35,948 bases of DNA from Polaribacter sejongensis (GCA_949545755.1 CATITK010000085.1:1-35948); one strand, 5' to 3'. Shown: positions 1 through 7,944, counted from the stretch's first letter. Numbers and translations: made by a program. Notes: generated from the letters alone by a model not told the origin.

Positions 1-181
1 CAGCTTGGTCGTCTGGAATTTGAATATCAAATTCTTTTTCGAATTCCATAATTAACTCAACAGTATCTAATGAATCTGCTCCTAAATCGTTAGTGAAGCT
101 TGCTTCGTTAGTTACTTCGTTATCGTCTACTCCTAACTTGTCTACGATAATTGCTTTTACTCTTGATGCAATGTCTGACAT
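1..181 (-). CDS. acpP: Acyl carrier protein (partial, C-terminus beyond window)
   Basis: Carrier of growing acyl chains in type II fatty acid synthesis, acting in the cytosol. The reverse complement from the ATG at 181 reads [18 protein letters not shown] and continues to the DSLDTVEL motif, in which Ser is the 4'-phosphopantetheine attachment site. About 60 of the usual 77-80 residues are visible; the rest lies left of position 1. The acidic composition and the helix II region are typical. It is divergent from purN across about 170 bp. A TATTTTTG box on the minus strand (212-219) is a good promoter candidate. In flavobacteria fabF usually follows, but it is outside the window. Confidence 0.95.
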   Translation of the reverse strand, partial: MSDIASRVKAIIVDKLGVDDNEVTNEASFTNDLGADSLDTVELIMEFEKEFDIQIPDDQA

Positions 182-211
182 AATTTTTTAATTTTAAATT
201 TTAAATCTGGG

Positions 212-219
212 CAAAAATA
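212..219 (-). promoter_or_regulatory. Probable acpP promoter, -7 box TATTTTTG
   Basis: On the minus strand this octamer fits the Bacteroidota -7 consensus TAnnTTTG, about 30 bp before the acpP ATG. No clear TTTG -33 element is seen at the usual spacing. Confidence 0.5.
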
Positions 220-351
220 CAAATCTTATTAATTATAACTAATATTTGCCCTAAAAATGATTATTAAATGTAAAGAAAATTATTTAATCTTTCCGTAAAA
301 TAATCAGTTTGTTAATAATTATTCCTTTTTTTGTACCTTAGAAACATAGAT

Positions 352-924
352 ATGAAGCGTATTGTTATTTTTGCATCTGGTTCTGGTTCGAACGCAGAAA
401 ATATTATTCAGTTTTTTAAAAACACAAAAATTGCAAGGGTGACTACCGTGTTGTGTAATACTGAAAATGCCAAGGTTTTTGACCGATGCAAAAAACTAGA
501 CGTCAAATGTTTACACTTCAAAAGAAGTGATTTTTCTACATCAGACAACGTCTTGAATCTCTTAAAAAAAGAGGCAGACTTCATTATCCTTGCGGGCTTT
601 TTATGGAAGATTCCACAGTCTATTATTGATAATTTTCCGAATAAGATCATCAATATTCATCCTGCTTTGTTGCCAAAATATGGCGGAAAAGGAATGTATG
701 GAATGAACGTTCATAGGGCGGTAAAAGAAAATAACGAAACAGTAACTGGAATCACAATTCACTTCGTAAATGCCAATTATGACGAAGGGGCGATTATTTT
801 TCAGGCAAAAACGGCATTGGATCATCAAGATTCTCCTGAAAGCATTGCGCAAAAAATTCACCTTTTAGAACAAAAACATTTTCCTAACGTCATTGAAACT
901 ATAATTTTAAAAGAAAATGCCTAA
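352..924 (+). CDS. purN: Phosphoribosylglycinamide formyltransferase
   Basis: Transfers the formyl group of 10-formyltetrahydrofolate to GAR, the third step of purine synthesis. I start at the ATG at 352 (MKRIVIFASGSGSNAENI), which places the nucleotide-binding ASGSGSN loop at residues 8-14 and gives 190 aa, normal for PurN. A TTG 21 bp upstream is in frame but only adds residues not found in the family. Visible catalytic elements are N101-I-H103-P (formyl transfer) and D144 in NANYDEGAI. The stop overlaps the start of the RNase H gene by 8 bp, so the two are probably co-transcribed. Divergent from acpP, an arrangement common in Flavobacteriaceae. Confidence 0.93.
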   Translation: MKRIVIFASGSGSNAENIIQFFKNTKIARVTTVLCNTENAKVFDRCKKLDVKCLHFKRSDFSTSDNVLNLLKKEADFIILAGFLWKIPQSIIDNFPNKIINIHPALLPKYGGKGMYGMNVHRAVKENNETVTGITIHFVNANYDEGAIIFQAKTALDHQDSPESIAQKIHLLEQKHFPNVIETIILKENA

Positions 925-1552
925 AAAAAAGTTTTATGTTGTTTGGAATGGTCATAAAAAAGGGGTTTTTACTTCTTGGAAAGTCTGTAAAGCACAAATA
1001 GAGGGTTTTGAAGGTGCACAATATAAATCTTTTACTGACATCAACGAGGCTGAAACTGCAGCCACGAAAAGATATGAAGATTATAAAGGAAAGAATACCA
1101 AGAAACCGACACTCTCTCTTGCTGAGAAAGCAGCCTATGGTAGGCCAAATTTAGAAAGTATTTCTGTAGATGCTGCCTGCTCCGGAAATCCCGGTAAAAT
1201 GGAATACAGAGGGGTTTTAACCCATAATAAAAAAGAAATTTTTAGAAAAGGTCCTTATAAAAAAGGAACGAATAATATTGGTGAATTCCTCGCTTTAGTT
1301 CACGGTATTGCCTTATTAAAAAGTAAAAATAAAGAAACCGTTCCTATTTATTCTGATTCTAAAATCGCCATGAGTTGGGTCAAAAAAAAACAATGTAGAA
1401 CCAATCTTGCTTTTGATGCTGCTAACAAAGACTTATTAAAAATGATTCAAAGAGCCGAAAACTGGCTAAAAGAAAATACCTTTAAAAATCCAATTTTAAA
1501 ATGGGAAACTAAAGCTTGGGGAGAAATTCCTGCCGATTTTGGAAGAAAATAA
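917..1552 (+). CDS. rnhA: Ribonuclease HI with N-terminal viroplasmin-like domain
   Basis: Cleaves RNA in RNA-DNA hybrids. Residues 5-50 (KFYVVWNGHKKGVFTSW) form the caulimovirus viroplasmin / RNase H1 N-terminal hybrid-binding domain. After a Lys-rich linker the RNase H fold runs from about 80 to 211. The catalytic acids are visible: D85 in SVDAACSGNPG, E123 in IGEFLALVHG, D147 in YSDSKIAMSW and D207 in IPADFGRK near the C-terminus. The 211-aa length is usual for the Bacteroidota and eukaryote-like RNase H1 architecture. The start overlaps the purN stop by 8 bp, suggesting translational coupling. Gene symbol by family; rnhB-type enzymes are unrelated. Confidence 0.92.
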   Translation: MPKKKFYVVWNGHKKGVFTSWKVCKAQIEGFEGAQYKSFTDINEAETAATKRYEDYKGKNTKKPTLSLAEKAAYGRPNLESISVDAACSGNPGKMEYRGVLTHNKKEIFRKGPYKKGTNNIGEFLALVHGIALLKSKNKETVPIYSDSKIAMSWVKKKQCRTNLAFDAANKDLLKMIQRAENWLKENTFKNPILKWETKAWGEIPADFGRK

Positions 1553-1591
1553 AACCCAATTGAATATCGAGATTAAAATTAATTATAAATT

Positions 1592-1614
1592 TGTCTACCC
1601 TTTGGGGTGCAGTC
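1592..1614. repeat. Possible solo terminal repeat of an IS3/IS150-type element
   Basis: The stretch begins TGTCTACCCTTTGGGGTGCA. It recalls from memory the TGTC...TGCACCC-type ends of IS3-family (IS150 group) elements. No transposase gene and no second end are seen nearby, so at best it is a remnant. It sits at the boundary between the conserved purN-rnhA pair and the accessory genes to the right. Confidence 0.25.
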
Positions 1615-1650
1615 TAAAATCCGCATTTTTTTACACGGGGTTGTAAAACG

Positions 1651-2211
1651 TTAATTCAGCGGAAATGTTATTCCAACGGCAAATGCTCCAACAAACTGTT
1701 CAACGGATGGTTGAAAATAATAAGTAAATCCTAAATCAACGTTATTATTTTTGCCCAATTCCAGTCCAATTGAAAAGGGAATGTGATAAATAATTCCGCT
1801 TTTGTCAATATTATCAAATACTGTCAATGTTTCAAACTTTCCGATTGAAGTTCCAATTCCAATTTCAAGATATGGAGCTACCCAAGGAATTGGTGCTCGA
1901 ACTCTAGCTTTTCCACCTAATAAAAAAGCTTTTGATACGGCTTTTTCATCTGTTAGATTCCCATCTAAGTCTTTTCCTTTTGAGTTTGTGAAGATAATAC
2001 CTGCATAAGGTCTAAACTCAATCCAAGAAGCGACTTTCAGGACTAATTCTCCTTGTATAAAAAAACCGTCATCAACAGTTCCATCAACACTATTATTTGG
2101 AGCACTAAGTCCGTAGCCAATTTGAGCATTTATTGATTTTTCCTTTATAAACTGTGCCTCAACTATATTTGAAGCCAAAACTATTATTAATAATATCAGC
2201 TTTTTTTTCAT
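1651..2211 (-). CDS. Small outer-membrane beta-barrel protein, function unknown
   Basis: 186 aa. Residues 1-19 (KKKLILLIIVLASNIVEAQ) are a Sec signal peptide, probably cleaved after VEA. The mature part has alternating polar/hydrophobic strands and Gly/aromatic turns (NAQIGYGLSAP, FRPYAGIIF, APYLEIGIGTSIG, VDLGFTYYFQPS), with a final strand AFAVGITFPLN ending in a hydrophobic residue, as in eight-stranded OmpA/OmpW-type barrels. No enzymatic motif is seen. It is an isolated gene with no clear promoter box. It lies between a possible IS remnant and the ABC-3C operon, so it is probably accessory. It could be an adhesin-like, stress or immunity-type barrel; I cannot choose. Confidence 0.7.
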   Translation of the reverse strand: MKKKLILLIIVLASNIVEAQFIKEKSINAQIGYGLSAPNNSVDGTVDDGFFIQGELVLKVASWIEFRPYAGIIFTNSKGKDLDGNLTDEKAVSKAFLLGGKARVRAPIPWVAPYLEIGIGTSIGKFETLTVFDNIDKSGIIYHIPFSIGLELGKNNNVDLGFTYYFQPSVEQFVGAFAVGITFPLN

Positions 2212-2326
2212 AATGTGTTACGTGTTTGTGTATGAAGCGTTGGGTGTTTAGAAGCACTTCTTTTCGGTTTATCTCTATCTTTATTAAAATGCACCAACTT
2301 TGAATTAATCACTTGTTGACCAATGA

Positions 2327-2348
2327 TTTATACACATTGTTAGCGGTC
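2327..2348 (-). repeat. Left flanking inverted repeat of the ABC-3C operon
   Basis: This 22-bp stretch contains the core TGTTAGCGGTC and TTTATACA. The reverse complement of 5488-5508 gives the same two blocks with one mismatch and a 1-base gap between them (about 20 of 22 positions). It begins about 13 bp beyond the ATPase stop codon. It also holds part of a CAATG...CATTG hairpin (2321-2339). Confidence 0.65.
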
Positions 2349-2360
2349 GTTTTTTCCTAT

Positions 2361-4271
2361 TTATACTTTTAATGTTTTATTGTTTTGGTCATAATCATCT
2401 CCTACACAATAAGGTGTATTATTCAAATTATCTGCAATCATTGAAGTACTAAATATTATTTGATGTTCAACTTTATCGCTAAATGAATTAGATATTTTGA
2501 CTATAAGATTTTGTAAATTTTGAGTTCTTTCTTTTTCCATTCCTTTGTCCTCCATATTATCACAAAAAATGAATTTAGGATAACGCATAAAACCTAATTG
2601 TAAACTTGAAAAGAAAATAGCAAAACGAATTGCATTTTTAAAATAAGTATTTGAACTTGCTGAAAAATTAAAATTACCATCTAAAGAAAAGGAATCACCA
2701 TAAAAATCGATATCTACCTTTCTTGCATTCATAAACTCACCTTGTCTATCAAGGTCACTTTTTAATATTTTCACAGTATTTATACCTATTTGCATCATTG
2801 CTTTATCTCTATTCACTTTTTGCGAATAATCTTTTTGCTGAATTGATAGTTTTAAATTTTCAATTAATAATTTCAATTCTGAAAGTTCTTTTTTTAATAA
2901 CTCTAATAGGTCAATCCCTTTAACTTGTTGCATTAATATTTCTAATTCTTTTTCGGTATTACCTTTTAGAATATACAAATCATCAATCTTATTATCTCTT
3001 GAAGACTGACTTTCTGAAATTGCTAAATCTAAATCTTTTTGTAAAATATTTATTTTTGATTTCCATTCAGGTAAGGAACTTCTTTTTTCTACAATTCTTC
3101 TTTCTTTTTTAATTAATAATCCTTGAGATTCTTTTATTTGAATTTCAATTTCTTGTTTTAATCTCTTAGCGTGACTTCTTTCTTCATCTTCATCTAATGA
3201 TTGTTTACATAAAGAACAATGACCAACTGGCGTATGATTTTCAAGTGGATTCAAACATTCTGGACAATGAGAAAGAGTTAATTCGCCTAATACTTTTTTT
3301 GCAAGAATAGAATTATTAAGTTCAATAACTCTTTTTTGAAGCATTTCAATAAAATATTTTGAATCTATAATATCTAAATCTAATTGATAAACTTCAGAGT
3401 TTAATTCTCTAAATTTTTGTTTTATTGGTAGTAACTCTTTTTGAATTTTACCAACTCGTGTAATTGAATTTTTAGAAATTTTTATTTTTTGTGACCCATC
3501 TTTTATTTTAGTTATATCAAGTTGAGTGTCATTTAGTTTCTTGTTTAGAAATTCAATATTTTTGTTTAACTCGGTTATTGATGTAGCATTTCCTGATTGA
3601 GAATACAATTTAGTTAAACTATCAAACTCTCTTTTTTTAACATCATAGTCCTTATTTGCTTTTCTTAATGTCAATCTACCATTATAGAGTGAATCATCAT
3701 ATACACCTAATAACATTTCAGATACGGCTTGTCTTATTGCAGGCAAATCAAAATTTTCTCTCCTAAATAAACATTGTGTTGGTGAATCTTGGTCAATATA
3801 TATCAATCTTAATAACTGATGTAGCGTAATATTATTATCAGATTCACTTCTAACTTCCGTATAGGATAATGCTTTAAATAGAATACTTGAAAAACTTAAT
3901 CTTTCATCTGATTGAGAATACGAAAATGTCTTCCAATTTATTATATCTGATTTCGCTTGTTCGAAATTACCCCAAAAAACACTCATTGGTTGTTTTAAAG
4001 ATGTGGTTATCGTTCTTTTTAAAGTGTAAGTTGCATTGTTAATTGAAACTTCTGCAAAGACTTCTCTACATTTTAAAGATTCTGCATTCCAGTTATTGTA
4101 ATCACCACCTAAAATATAAAAGATAAAATTTGAAATGGTAGATTTACCAGAACTGTTTTTTCCTCTAATTATATTTACGCCTTTATGAAATAATTCATCA
4201 TATGCGTATGCACCAGTATGTGTTGTGACGATTAGTCTATTAAGAAATATGTATGAGTTATCTTGGGTCAT
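2361..4271 (-). CDS. Rad50/SMC-like ATPase of an ABC-three-component system
   Basis: 636 aa, predicted cytosolic ATP-driven sensor or motor. Walker A is GKNSSGKST at 37-45. Two long Lys/Glu-rich coiled coils (about 200-330 and 365-510) flank a Cys4 turn, C336-x2-C339 and C352-x2-C355, that resembles a duplicated zinc hook. A signature-like FSASS lies at 537-541. Walker B is FIFCDNMED (567-575), with D571 and a likely catalytic E574. The final strand IIFSTS (605-610) would carry the switch position. The length suits the reduced Rad50-like ATPases of ABC-3C conflict systems. The start overlaps the upstream middle-component gene by 14 bp. Alternatives such as RecN or a general DUF2326-type ATPase fit less well because of the neighbours. 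Confidence 0.8.
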   Translation of the reverse strand: MTQDNSYIFLNRLIVTTHTGAYAYDELFHKGVNIIRGKNSSGKSTISNFIFYILGGDYNNWNAESLKCREVFAEVSINNATYTLKRTITTSLKQPMSVFWGNFEQAKSDIINWKTFSYSQSDERLSFSSILFKALSYTEVRSESDNNITLHQLLRLIYIDQDSPTQCLFRRENFDLPAIRQAVSEMLLGVYDDSLYNGRLTLRKANKDYDVKKREFDSLTKLYSQSGNATSITELNKNIEFLNKKLNDTQLDITKIKDGSQKIKISKNSITRVGKIQKELLPIKQKFRELNSEVYQLDLDIIDSKYFIEMLQKRVIELNNSILAKKVLGELTLSHCPECLNPLENHTPVGHCSLCKQSLDEDEERSHAKRLKQEIEIQIKESQGLLIKKERRIVEKRSSLPEWKSKINILQKDLDLAISESQSSRDNKIDDLYILKGNTEKELEILMQQVKGIDLLELLKKELSELKLLIENLKLSIQQKDYSQKVNRDKAMMQIGINTVKILKSDLDRQGEFMNARKVDIDFYGDSFSLDGNFNFSASSNTYFKNAIRFAIFFSSLQLGFMRYPKFIFCDNMEDKGMEKERTQNLQNLIVKISNSFSDKVEHQIIFSTSMIADNLNNTPYCVGDDYDQNNKTLKV

Positions 4272-4767
4272 ATTTAAAATTTAATAATCCAGTTCTTGCT
4301 TTCCAGCCTTTTTGACCAAAAAGGGGTAAGTCTACTAAATCGCTTGTTACTAATTTTATAACATTCCCATTTTGATTTGATAAATCATTTAACTTACTAA
4401 GTAAATCTATTGGGATTTCTTTTTCTGTTCGTTTAATTTTGTTTTCAGATAACAGTTCTGAATCGATAAAACCATATGATGCTAAAGATTTCATTGCTGA
4501 AAGTTGATAGGGTTTCATTCGTTCAAAAATCTGTCTTTGATCAGGAATATCTTCATATGGATTTCTTTTTACTTTAAACACACTATTTTTCAATTTTCGT
4601 AAATCAGCAGGAAAAGAAATGTCTTGCACTAAATTTGGAAATGTTAAGTAAAAATCCCAAATACGGATTTTATCAAAATGTATTACTTCTTCTTTAGAAT
4701 AATTCATTAGTTGAAGCATTCTAAAAATACAATTATATAGGTCAAATGCAGGATGATAAACTATCAT
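4258..4767 (-). CDS. ABC-three-component system, middle component (probable)
   Basis: 169 aa with no signal or membrane segment. The N-terminus (MIVYHPAFDLYNCIFRMLQL) is followed by a helical, winged-helix-like segment: IRIWDFYLTFPNLV and then FERMKPYQLSAMKSLASYG. From memory this matches the family labelled ABC-three component middle component, which bridges ATPase and effector. I cannot confirm the exact subfamily number. It lies 4 bp after the membrane-anchored gene and overlaps the ATPase by 14 bp, so all three products should be made together and probably form one complex. No catalytic motif is seen. Confidence 0.65.
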   Translation of the reverse strand: MIVYHPAFDLYNCIFRMLQLMNYSKEEVIHFDKIRIWDFYLTFPNLVQDISFPADLRKLKNSVFKVKRNPYEDIPDQRQIFERMKPYQLSAMKSLASYGFIDSELLSENKIKRTEKEIPIDLLSKLNDLSNQNGNVIKLVTSDLVDLPLFGQKGWKARTGLLNFKYDPR

Positions 4768-4771
4768 AATT

Positions 4772-5443
4772 TCAATTCCATTTTAAGTGACAATTTCCAG
4801 TTAAAAAATGTAGCATACCATTTATGTCGTGAGCAGTAAAACCTAAATGATTTTCATCAAGTTCAGTCATTAATGGGTTTATAAGTCTTTCTGTAATCAT
4901 AGAATTTATCAGTTTCTCATCTTCACCTTTTTCTAATAAAGGATGTATTTCATTTTCAAAATAAGAGATTACCAAACCCAATAAGTGGATGTTAATTTTT
5001 TGAGCCGCTTCTGAAAATTGATATTTATATAATTTTCTATGGTATTTATCCTTTGCCTCAACTGCAAAATCAATAAAGCCTTGTCTTCTATTCGCATTTG
5101 ATAATTTTTCCTCTAAACCAATTACATCATCTTTTCTTTTGTTGTAGTAATAATCTAAATCGTCTATGAATTCAGTAAGTTTAGAATCACTTTCTTGTTC
5201 AGTTTTAAATTTTTCTAAAAGAACACTCATATATGAAGACTTTGAACCAGTAAATACATATTTACTTGATTTATCAATATTGCCACCTGCAACATCACCA
5301 CCAATTTTACTATCTTTTATATTTACTTGTCCAGGATTTTTGTTTCTGTCCTTTTTTACAATAAATTTAAAAATAAGACCTGCTCCAACTATTGCTGCAA
5401 TTATTCCTATAATTATTTGTGTTGTGTTGTCTCCTAAATCCAT
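4772..5443 (-). CDS. ABC-three-component system, membrane-anchored effector-type protein
   Basis: 223 aa. A single transmembrane helix (about 8-28, IIIGIIAAIVGAGLIFKFIV) is followed by basic residues, giving an N-out, C-in topology. Then comes a short beta-solenoid-like stretch NIKDSKIGGDVAGGNI (41-56), of the type found in effector subunits of conflict systems. The helical C-terminal region (70-223) ends in INGMLHFLTGNCHLKWN (207-223), which resembles the conserved end of the ABC-3C C-terminal domain that docks onto the middle component. No nuclease, protease or NAD-consuming motif is visible, so the membrane segment itself may be the effector. First gene of the operon; no convincing promoter box in the 45 bp between the flanking repeat and its ATG. 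Confidence 0.65.
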   Translation of the reverse strand: MDLGDNTTQIIIGIIAAIVGAGLIFKFIVKKDRNKNPGQVNIKDSKIGGDVAGGNIDKSSKYVFTGSKSSYMSVLLEKFKTEQESDSKLTEFIDDLDYYYNKRKDDVIGLEEKLSNANRRQGFIDFAVEAKDKYHRKLYKYQFSEAAQKINIHLLGLVISYFENEIHPLLEKGEDEKLINSMITERLINPLMTELDENHLGFTAHDINGMLHFLTGNCHLKWN

Positions 5444-5487
5444 TTTTATCTTTTTTTGTTATGTAATTCTCAGTTCAGTTTTTATAT

Positions 5488-5508
5488 GACCGCTAACACT
5501 TGTATAAA
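5488..5508 (+). repeat. Right flanking inverted repeat of the ABC-3C operon
   Basis: Begins GACCGCTAACACTTGTATAA. It is the inverted partner of 2327-2348 (shared blocks GACCGCTAACA and TGTATAAA), 45 bp before the start codon of the effector-type gene. Weak similarity seems to continue outward through ATTG on both sides. Confidence 0.65.
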
Positions 5509-5710
5509 CGCTATTGTTGATATATTGCTTATAGCAACACGATTCATTTTCTTTTTTTTTCGAAACTTTTTCAAGAAAGAGAAACTTAAAGGTCTTACTT
5601 ATTTTCTAACAAAAGGAAATTATTCGTTGAAAGACCGTTTTCTGTCGGTGAGTGGAAAAAAAGGATAAGAAATTAGAGTGCTTTTTTTAAAAATAATGGC
5701 ATTTAGGCAT
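5509..5710. other. Intergenic stretch without a convincing gene
   Basis: AT-rich DNA between the right flanking repeat and the porin terminator. One forward reading frame is open but begins in the flanking repeat area, has no family resemblance and has low-complexity Phe/Lys runs. A loose inverted repeat GGTCTT...AAGACC (5592-5597, 5630-5635) is present. I see no tRNA or known RNA fold. Confidence 0.4.
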
Positions 5711-5737
5711 AAAAAAATCCCTCAAAAAGAGGGATTT
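5711..5737 (-). terminator. Rho-independent terminator of the nrt-porin operon
   Basis: Inverted repeat AAATCCCTC (5715-5723), loop AAAAA, GAGGGATTT (5729-5737). Read on the minus strand the stem is followed by a run of seven T, about 70 bp after the porin stop codon. Confidence 0.85.
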
Positions 5738-5743
5738 AGAATA

Positions 5744-5788
5744 TTAGCAAGTATCGATTATTAACACTAAAACTCACGATACTGCTAA
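5744..5788 (-). repeat. Second hairpin in the 3' region of the porin gene
   Basis: TTAGCAAGTATCG (5744-5756) pairs with CGATACTGCTAA (5777-5788), with a single bulge and a loop of about 20 nt. It lies between the porin stop codon and the terminator, so it would be in the mRNA 3' end, where it could stabilise the transcript. Confidence 0.5.
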
Positions 5789-5808
5789 TCGTAGTGTGGT
5801 TGCTTTTT

Positions 5809-7077
5809 TTATTTTGAACCGCTTAAAAATTTAGGCTTAATGACTAACATTGCCCATGCCCAATTCTGAGTTCCTGACGCCAATGCTTTTGTTGTCCCTT
5901 TTAATTCATAAAGACCATCGCTTGCAAACATTTGAGAGTATCCAAGAACCAAAGCATATCCTTTAAACTTCTTCTTAAAAACCAAATCAATCTCAGTTCC
6001 TAAAGATTTTTCTCCGCTTGGTAATGCTTCTGCTCCTCTAAAATTTAATGCTTTGATCATTAAACTTGACGTTTTATCTATGGTAAATTTTGCACTTAAA
6101 TGAAGATCAACCAATCCAATAGAATTTGCATGATTACCCACATAAAAATAATCCATAAAACCATTAAATTTATGATTTGTACCATACAATGGGAAAAAGG
6201 CAGCACTGTCCTCTTTTTTTCCGCTAATACTTTCAATTCCGATACCTAATCCTACTTTGGGTGCTACTTTATACGTTGCATCTAGGCTGAACAAAGAAGC
6301 GCCTTTTACAGCGACATCTCCCTGGCGTTTTCCTGTCTGTAAATAAGCATTTGCAGCAAGTCCAAAACTTCCATTCTTATAGTTTAAATGGGTTCCAATG
6401 GTTTGTAAATTACTGATACCATCTGCATCTCCAGCAAGGTCAAATTCTTGAAATCCATTATTCATCAACAATAAACTACCGGATAATTTTTCCCATTTTT
6501 GCTTCGCATGCAACATTTGCATTGTTTTATAAGAGAAAAATCCTTTGGTGTTATAAGCCGTTCCAGAAGAAATAAAACCTGTTGGATGGGAATAATCTTG
6601 GTTATATGCCAATGCAAGATCTAAAGCAAACTTATTTTTTTTGTATTTGATCAAAGCGGCATCATGATTACGTCCTTGTTGTGCCCAATCCAATCCTCCT
6701 AAGATTCTCTGGTCATCATAAGAAAGTACTTGACGTCCAATTTTTGTAGACCAACCAGAACCTAATTGTAATTCTGCCCAAGCCTGAAAAACGGCAAAAG
6801 AATTGTTTTCATCATAAGGTAAAATTTGTCTGTTCTCTCCCCAAACCAAAACATCTTGTAAACTGATGAATACCTTGTAAGCCTCGGTTTTAAAACCTGC
6901 TTTTAATCTTGCTCTTGTTGAAATTCCAAAACCAGCGTCTGCGCCGTCTGAAATTAAATTTCCAAATCCATGACGGTATTCGGATCTTGTTCTAAATTCT
7001 CCATCTAAAGTAAATTGTGCATTTGCAAATTGAAAACTTGCTAGCACTAGGGCTAAAATTAGGTGTTGTTTTTTCAT
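5809..7077 (-). CDS. Outer-membrane porin, alginate-export-like, probable nitrate porin
   Basis: 422 aa with a Sec signal peptide (residues 1-20, ending in FANA before QF). The mature protein reads as a 16-18-stranded barrel of the alginate_export family: FRTRSEYRHGF near the start, IGRQVLSYDDQRILGGLDWA (about 117-136) and QGRNHDAALIKY are typical of that family in Bacteroidota. It is the last gene of the importer operon, 36 bp after the second ABC ATPase, and is followed by a strong terminator. The context implies passage of nitrate or nitrite across the outer membrane rather than alginate. The substrate is inferred only from position. Confidence 0.8.
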   Translation of the reverse strand: MKKQHLILALVLASFQFANAQFTLDGEFRTRSEYRHGFGNLISDGADAGFGISTRARLKAGFKTEAYKVFISLQDVLVWGENRQILPYDENNSFAVFQAWAELQLGSGWSTKIGRQVLSYDDQRILGGLDWAQQGRNHDAALIKYKKNKFALDLALAYNQDYSHPTGFISSGTAYNTKGFFSYKTMQMLHAKQKWEKLSGSLLLMNNGFQEFDLAGDADGISNLQTIGTHLNYKNGSFGLAANAYLQTGKRQGDVAVKGASLFSLDATYKVAPKVGLGIGIESISGKKEDSAAFFPLYGTNHKFNGFMDYFYVGNHANSIGLVDLHLSAKFTIDKTSSLMIKALNFRGAEALPSGEKSLGTEIDLVFKKKFKGYALVLGYSQMFASDGLYELKGTTKALASGTQNWAWAMLVIKPKFLSGSK

Positions 7078-7113
7078 TGTTCTTTGTTTTTAATTGTGTG
7101 TTGTTGTTTATGG

Positions 7114-7944
7114 TTAATGTTCTAAAAAGTCTATTAAATGTTTTCTATACGTGTAATAATCGTCGTGCTCTAACACCGATTTTCGGGTTCTTGGTCTTTC
7201 AAAATTAATGTCTAAAATATCTCCAATTTTTGCCCTGGGCCCACTGGTCATCATAACCACTCTGTCTGCTAAAAAAATAGCTTCATCCACATCGTGTGTA
7301 ATCATCACTGCAGTAATTTTTTCTTTATTCCAGATTTCAATTAAGATATCTTGGAGTTCTCCTCTTGTTAAAGAATCTAACATCCCAAAAGGTTCATCTA
7401 ACAATAACACCTTTGGTTTTATGGCAAATGCTCTTGCAATACCAACTCTTTGTTGCATTCCTTGTGATAATTCACTTGCTTTTTTATGAAAAGAATCTTC
7501 CAAACCTACCTTTTGCAAATAGTATTTTGCAATCGTATTTCTTTGTGATTTTGTTGCATCAGGAAAAACTTGATTTACTCCTAACAATACATTTTGTAAG
7601 GAGGTCATCCAAGGCATTAAACTTGGGGATTGAAAAATAACACCTCTGTCGGGCCCTGGACCTCGTATGTGTTTTCCTAGTACAGAAATGTTCCCTCCAG
7701 AAATTGGATTTAATCCTGCAATCATCGAAAGCATCGTTGTTTTACCACAGCCTGAATGTCCAATAATCGTTACAAATTCTTCTTTTTTTATCTGAAGGTT
7801 TAAATCCTCTAAAACCACATAATCCCCTTTTGGAGTAGGATACACTTTTTTAAGATTTTTTAAATCTAGCATGACTTCGTTCGAAGGAAAAGGAGTACTT
7901 TTTGTAATAATTTTAGGTATTTTTTGTTCTATTATAGTACGCAT
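7114..7944 (-). CDS. Nitrate/nitrite-type ABC importer ATPase (NrtD-like, canonical)
   Basis: 276 aa, NrtD/SsuB/TauB class ATPase. Walker A GHSGCGKTT (62-70), Q-loop GVIFQSPSLMPW, signature LSQGM (159-163, with Gln in place of the first Gly), Walker B VLLLDEPFGMLD with E184 as base, and H-loop H217 in MITHDVDEA. It lacks the C-terminal solute-binding-like regulatory domain of cyanobacterial NrtC. The ATG shares one base with the TAA of the upstream ATPase gene. An N-terminal tail of about 24 residues precedes the core; an internal Met at 25 is an alternative start. It would pair with the upstream ATPase, supplying the complete Walker A/B and His of one ATP site. Confidence 0.85.
   Translation of the reverse strand: MRTIIEQKIPKIITKSTPFPSNEVMLDLKNLKKVYPTPKGDYVVLEDLNLQIKKEEFVTIIGHSGCGKTTMLSMIAGLNPISGGNISVLGKHIRGPGPDRGVIFQSPSLMPWMTSLQNVLLGVNQVFPDATKSQRNTIAKYYLQKVGLEDSFHKKASELSQGMQQRVGIARAFAIKPKVLLLDEPFGMLDSLTRGELQDILIEIWNKEKITAVMITHDVDEAIFLADRVVMMTSGPRAKIGDILDINFERPRTRKSVLEHDDYYTYRKHLIDFLEH

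Noticed and set aside
331-351. TTG start extending purN by 7 residues
   Set aside because: PurN proteins begin at MKRIVIFASGSGSN; the ATG at 352 gives the normal length.
2327-5508. Flanking repeats as integron attC sites
   Set aside because: GTTAGCG does not fit the GTTRRRY core, the two copies are inverted rather than direct, and no integrase is present.
5592-5635. Inverted repeat GGTCTT...AAGACC
   Set aside because: Six-base arms with a long loop and no T-run; too weak to call a terminator or operator.
5456-5668. 70-codon open frame on the plus strand
   Set aside because: No family, no promoter, Phe/Lys low complexity, and it starts inside the leader of the opposite gene and the flanking repeat.
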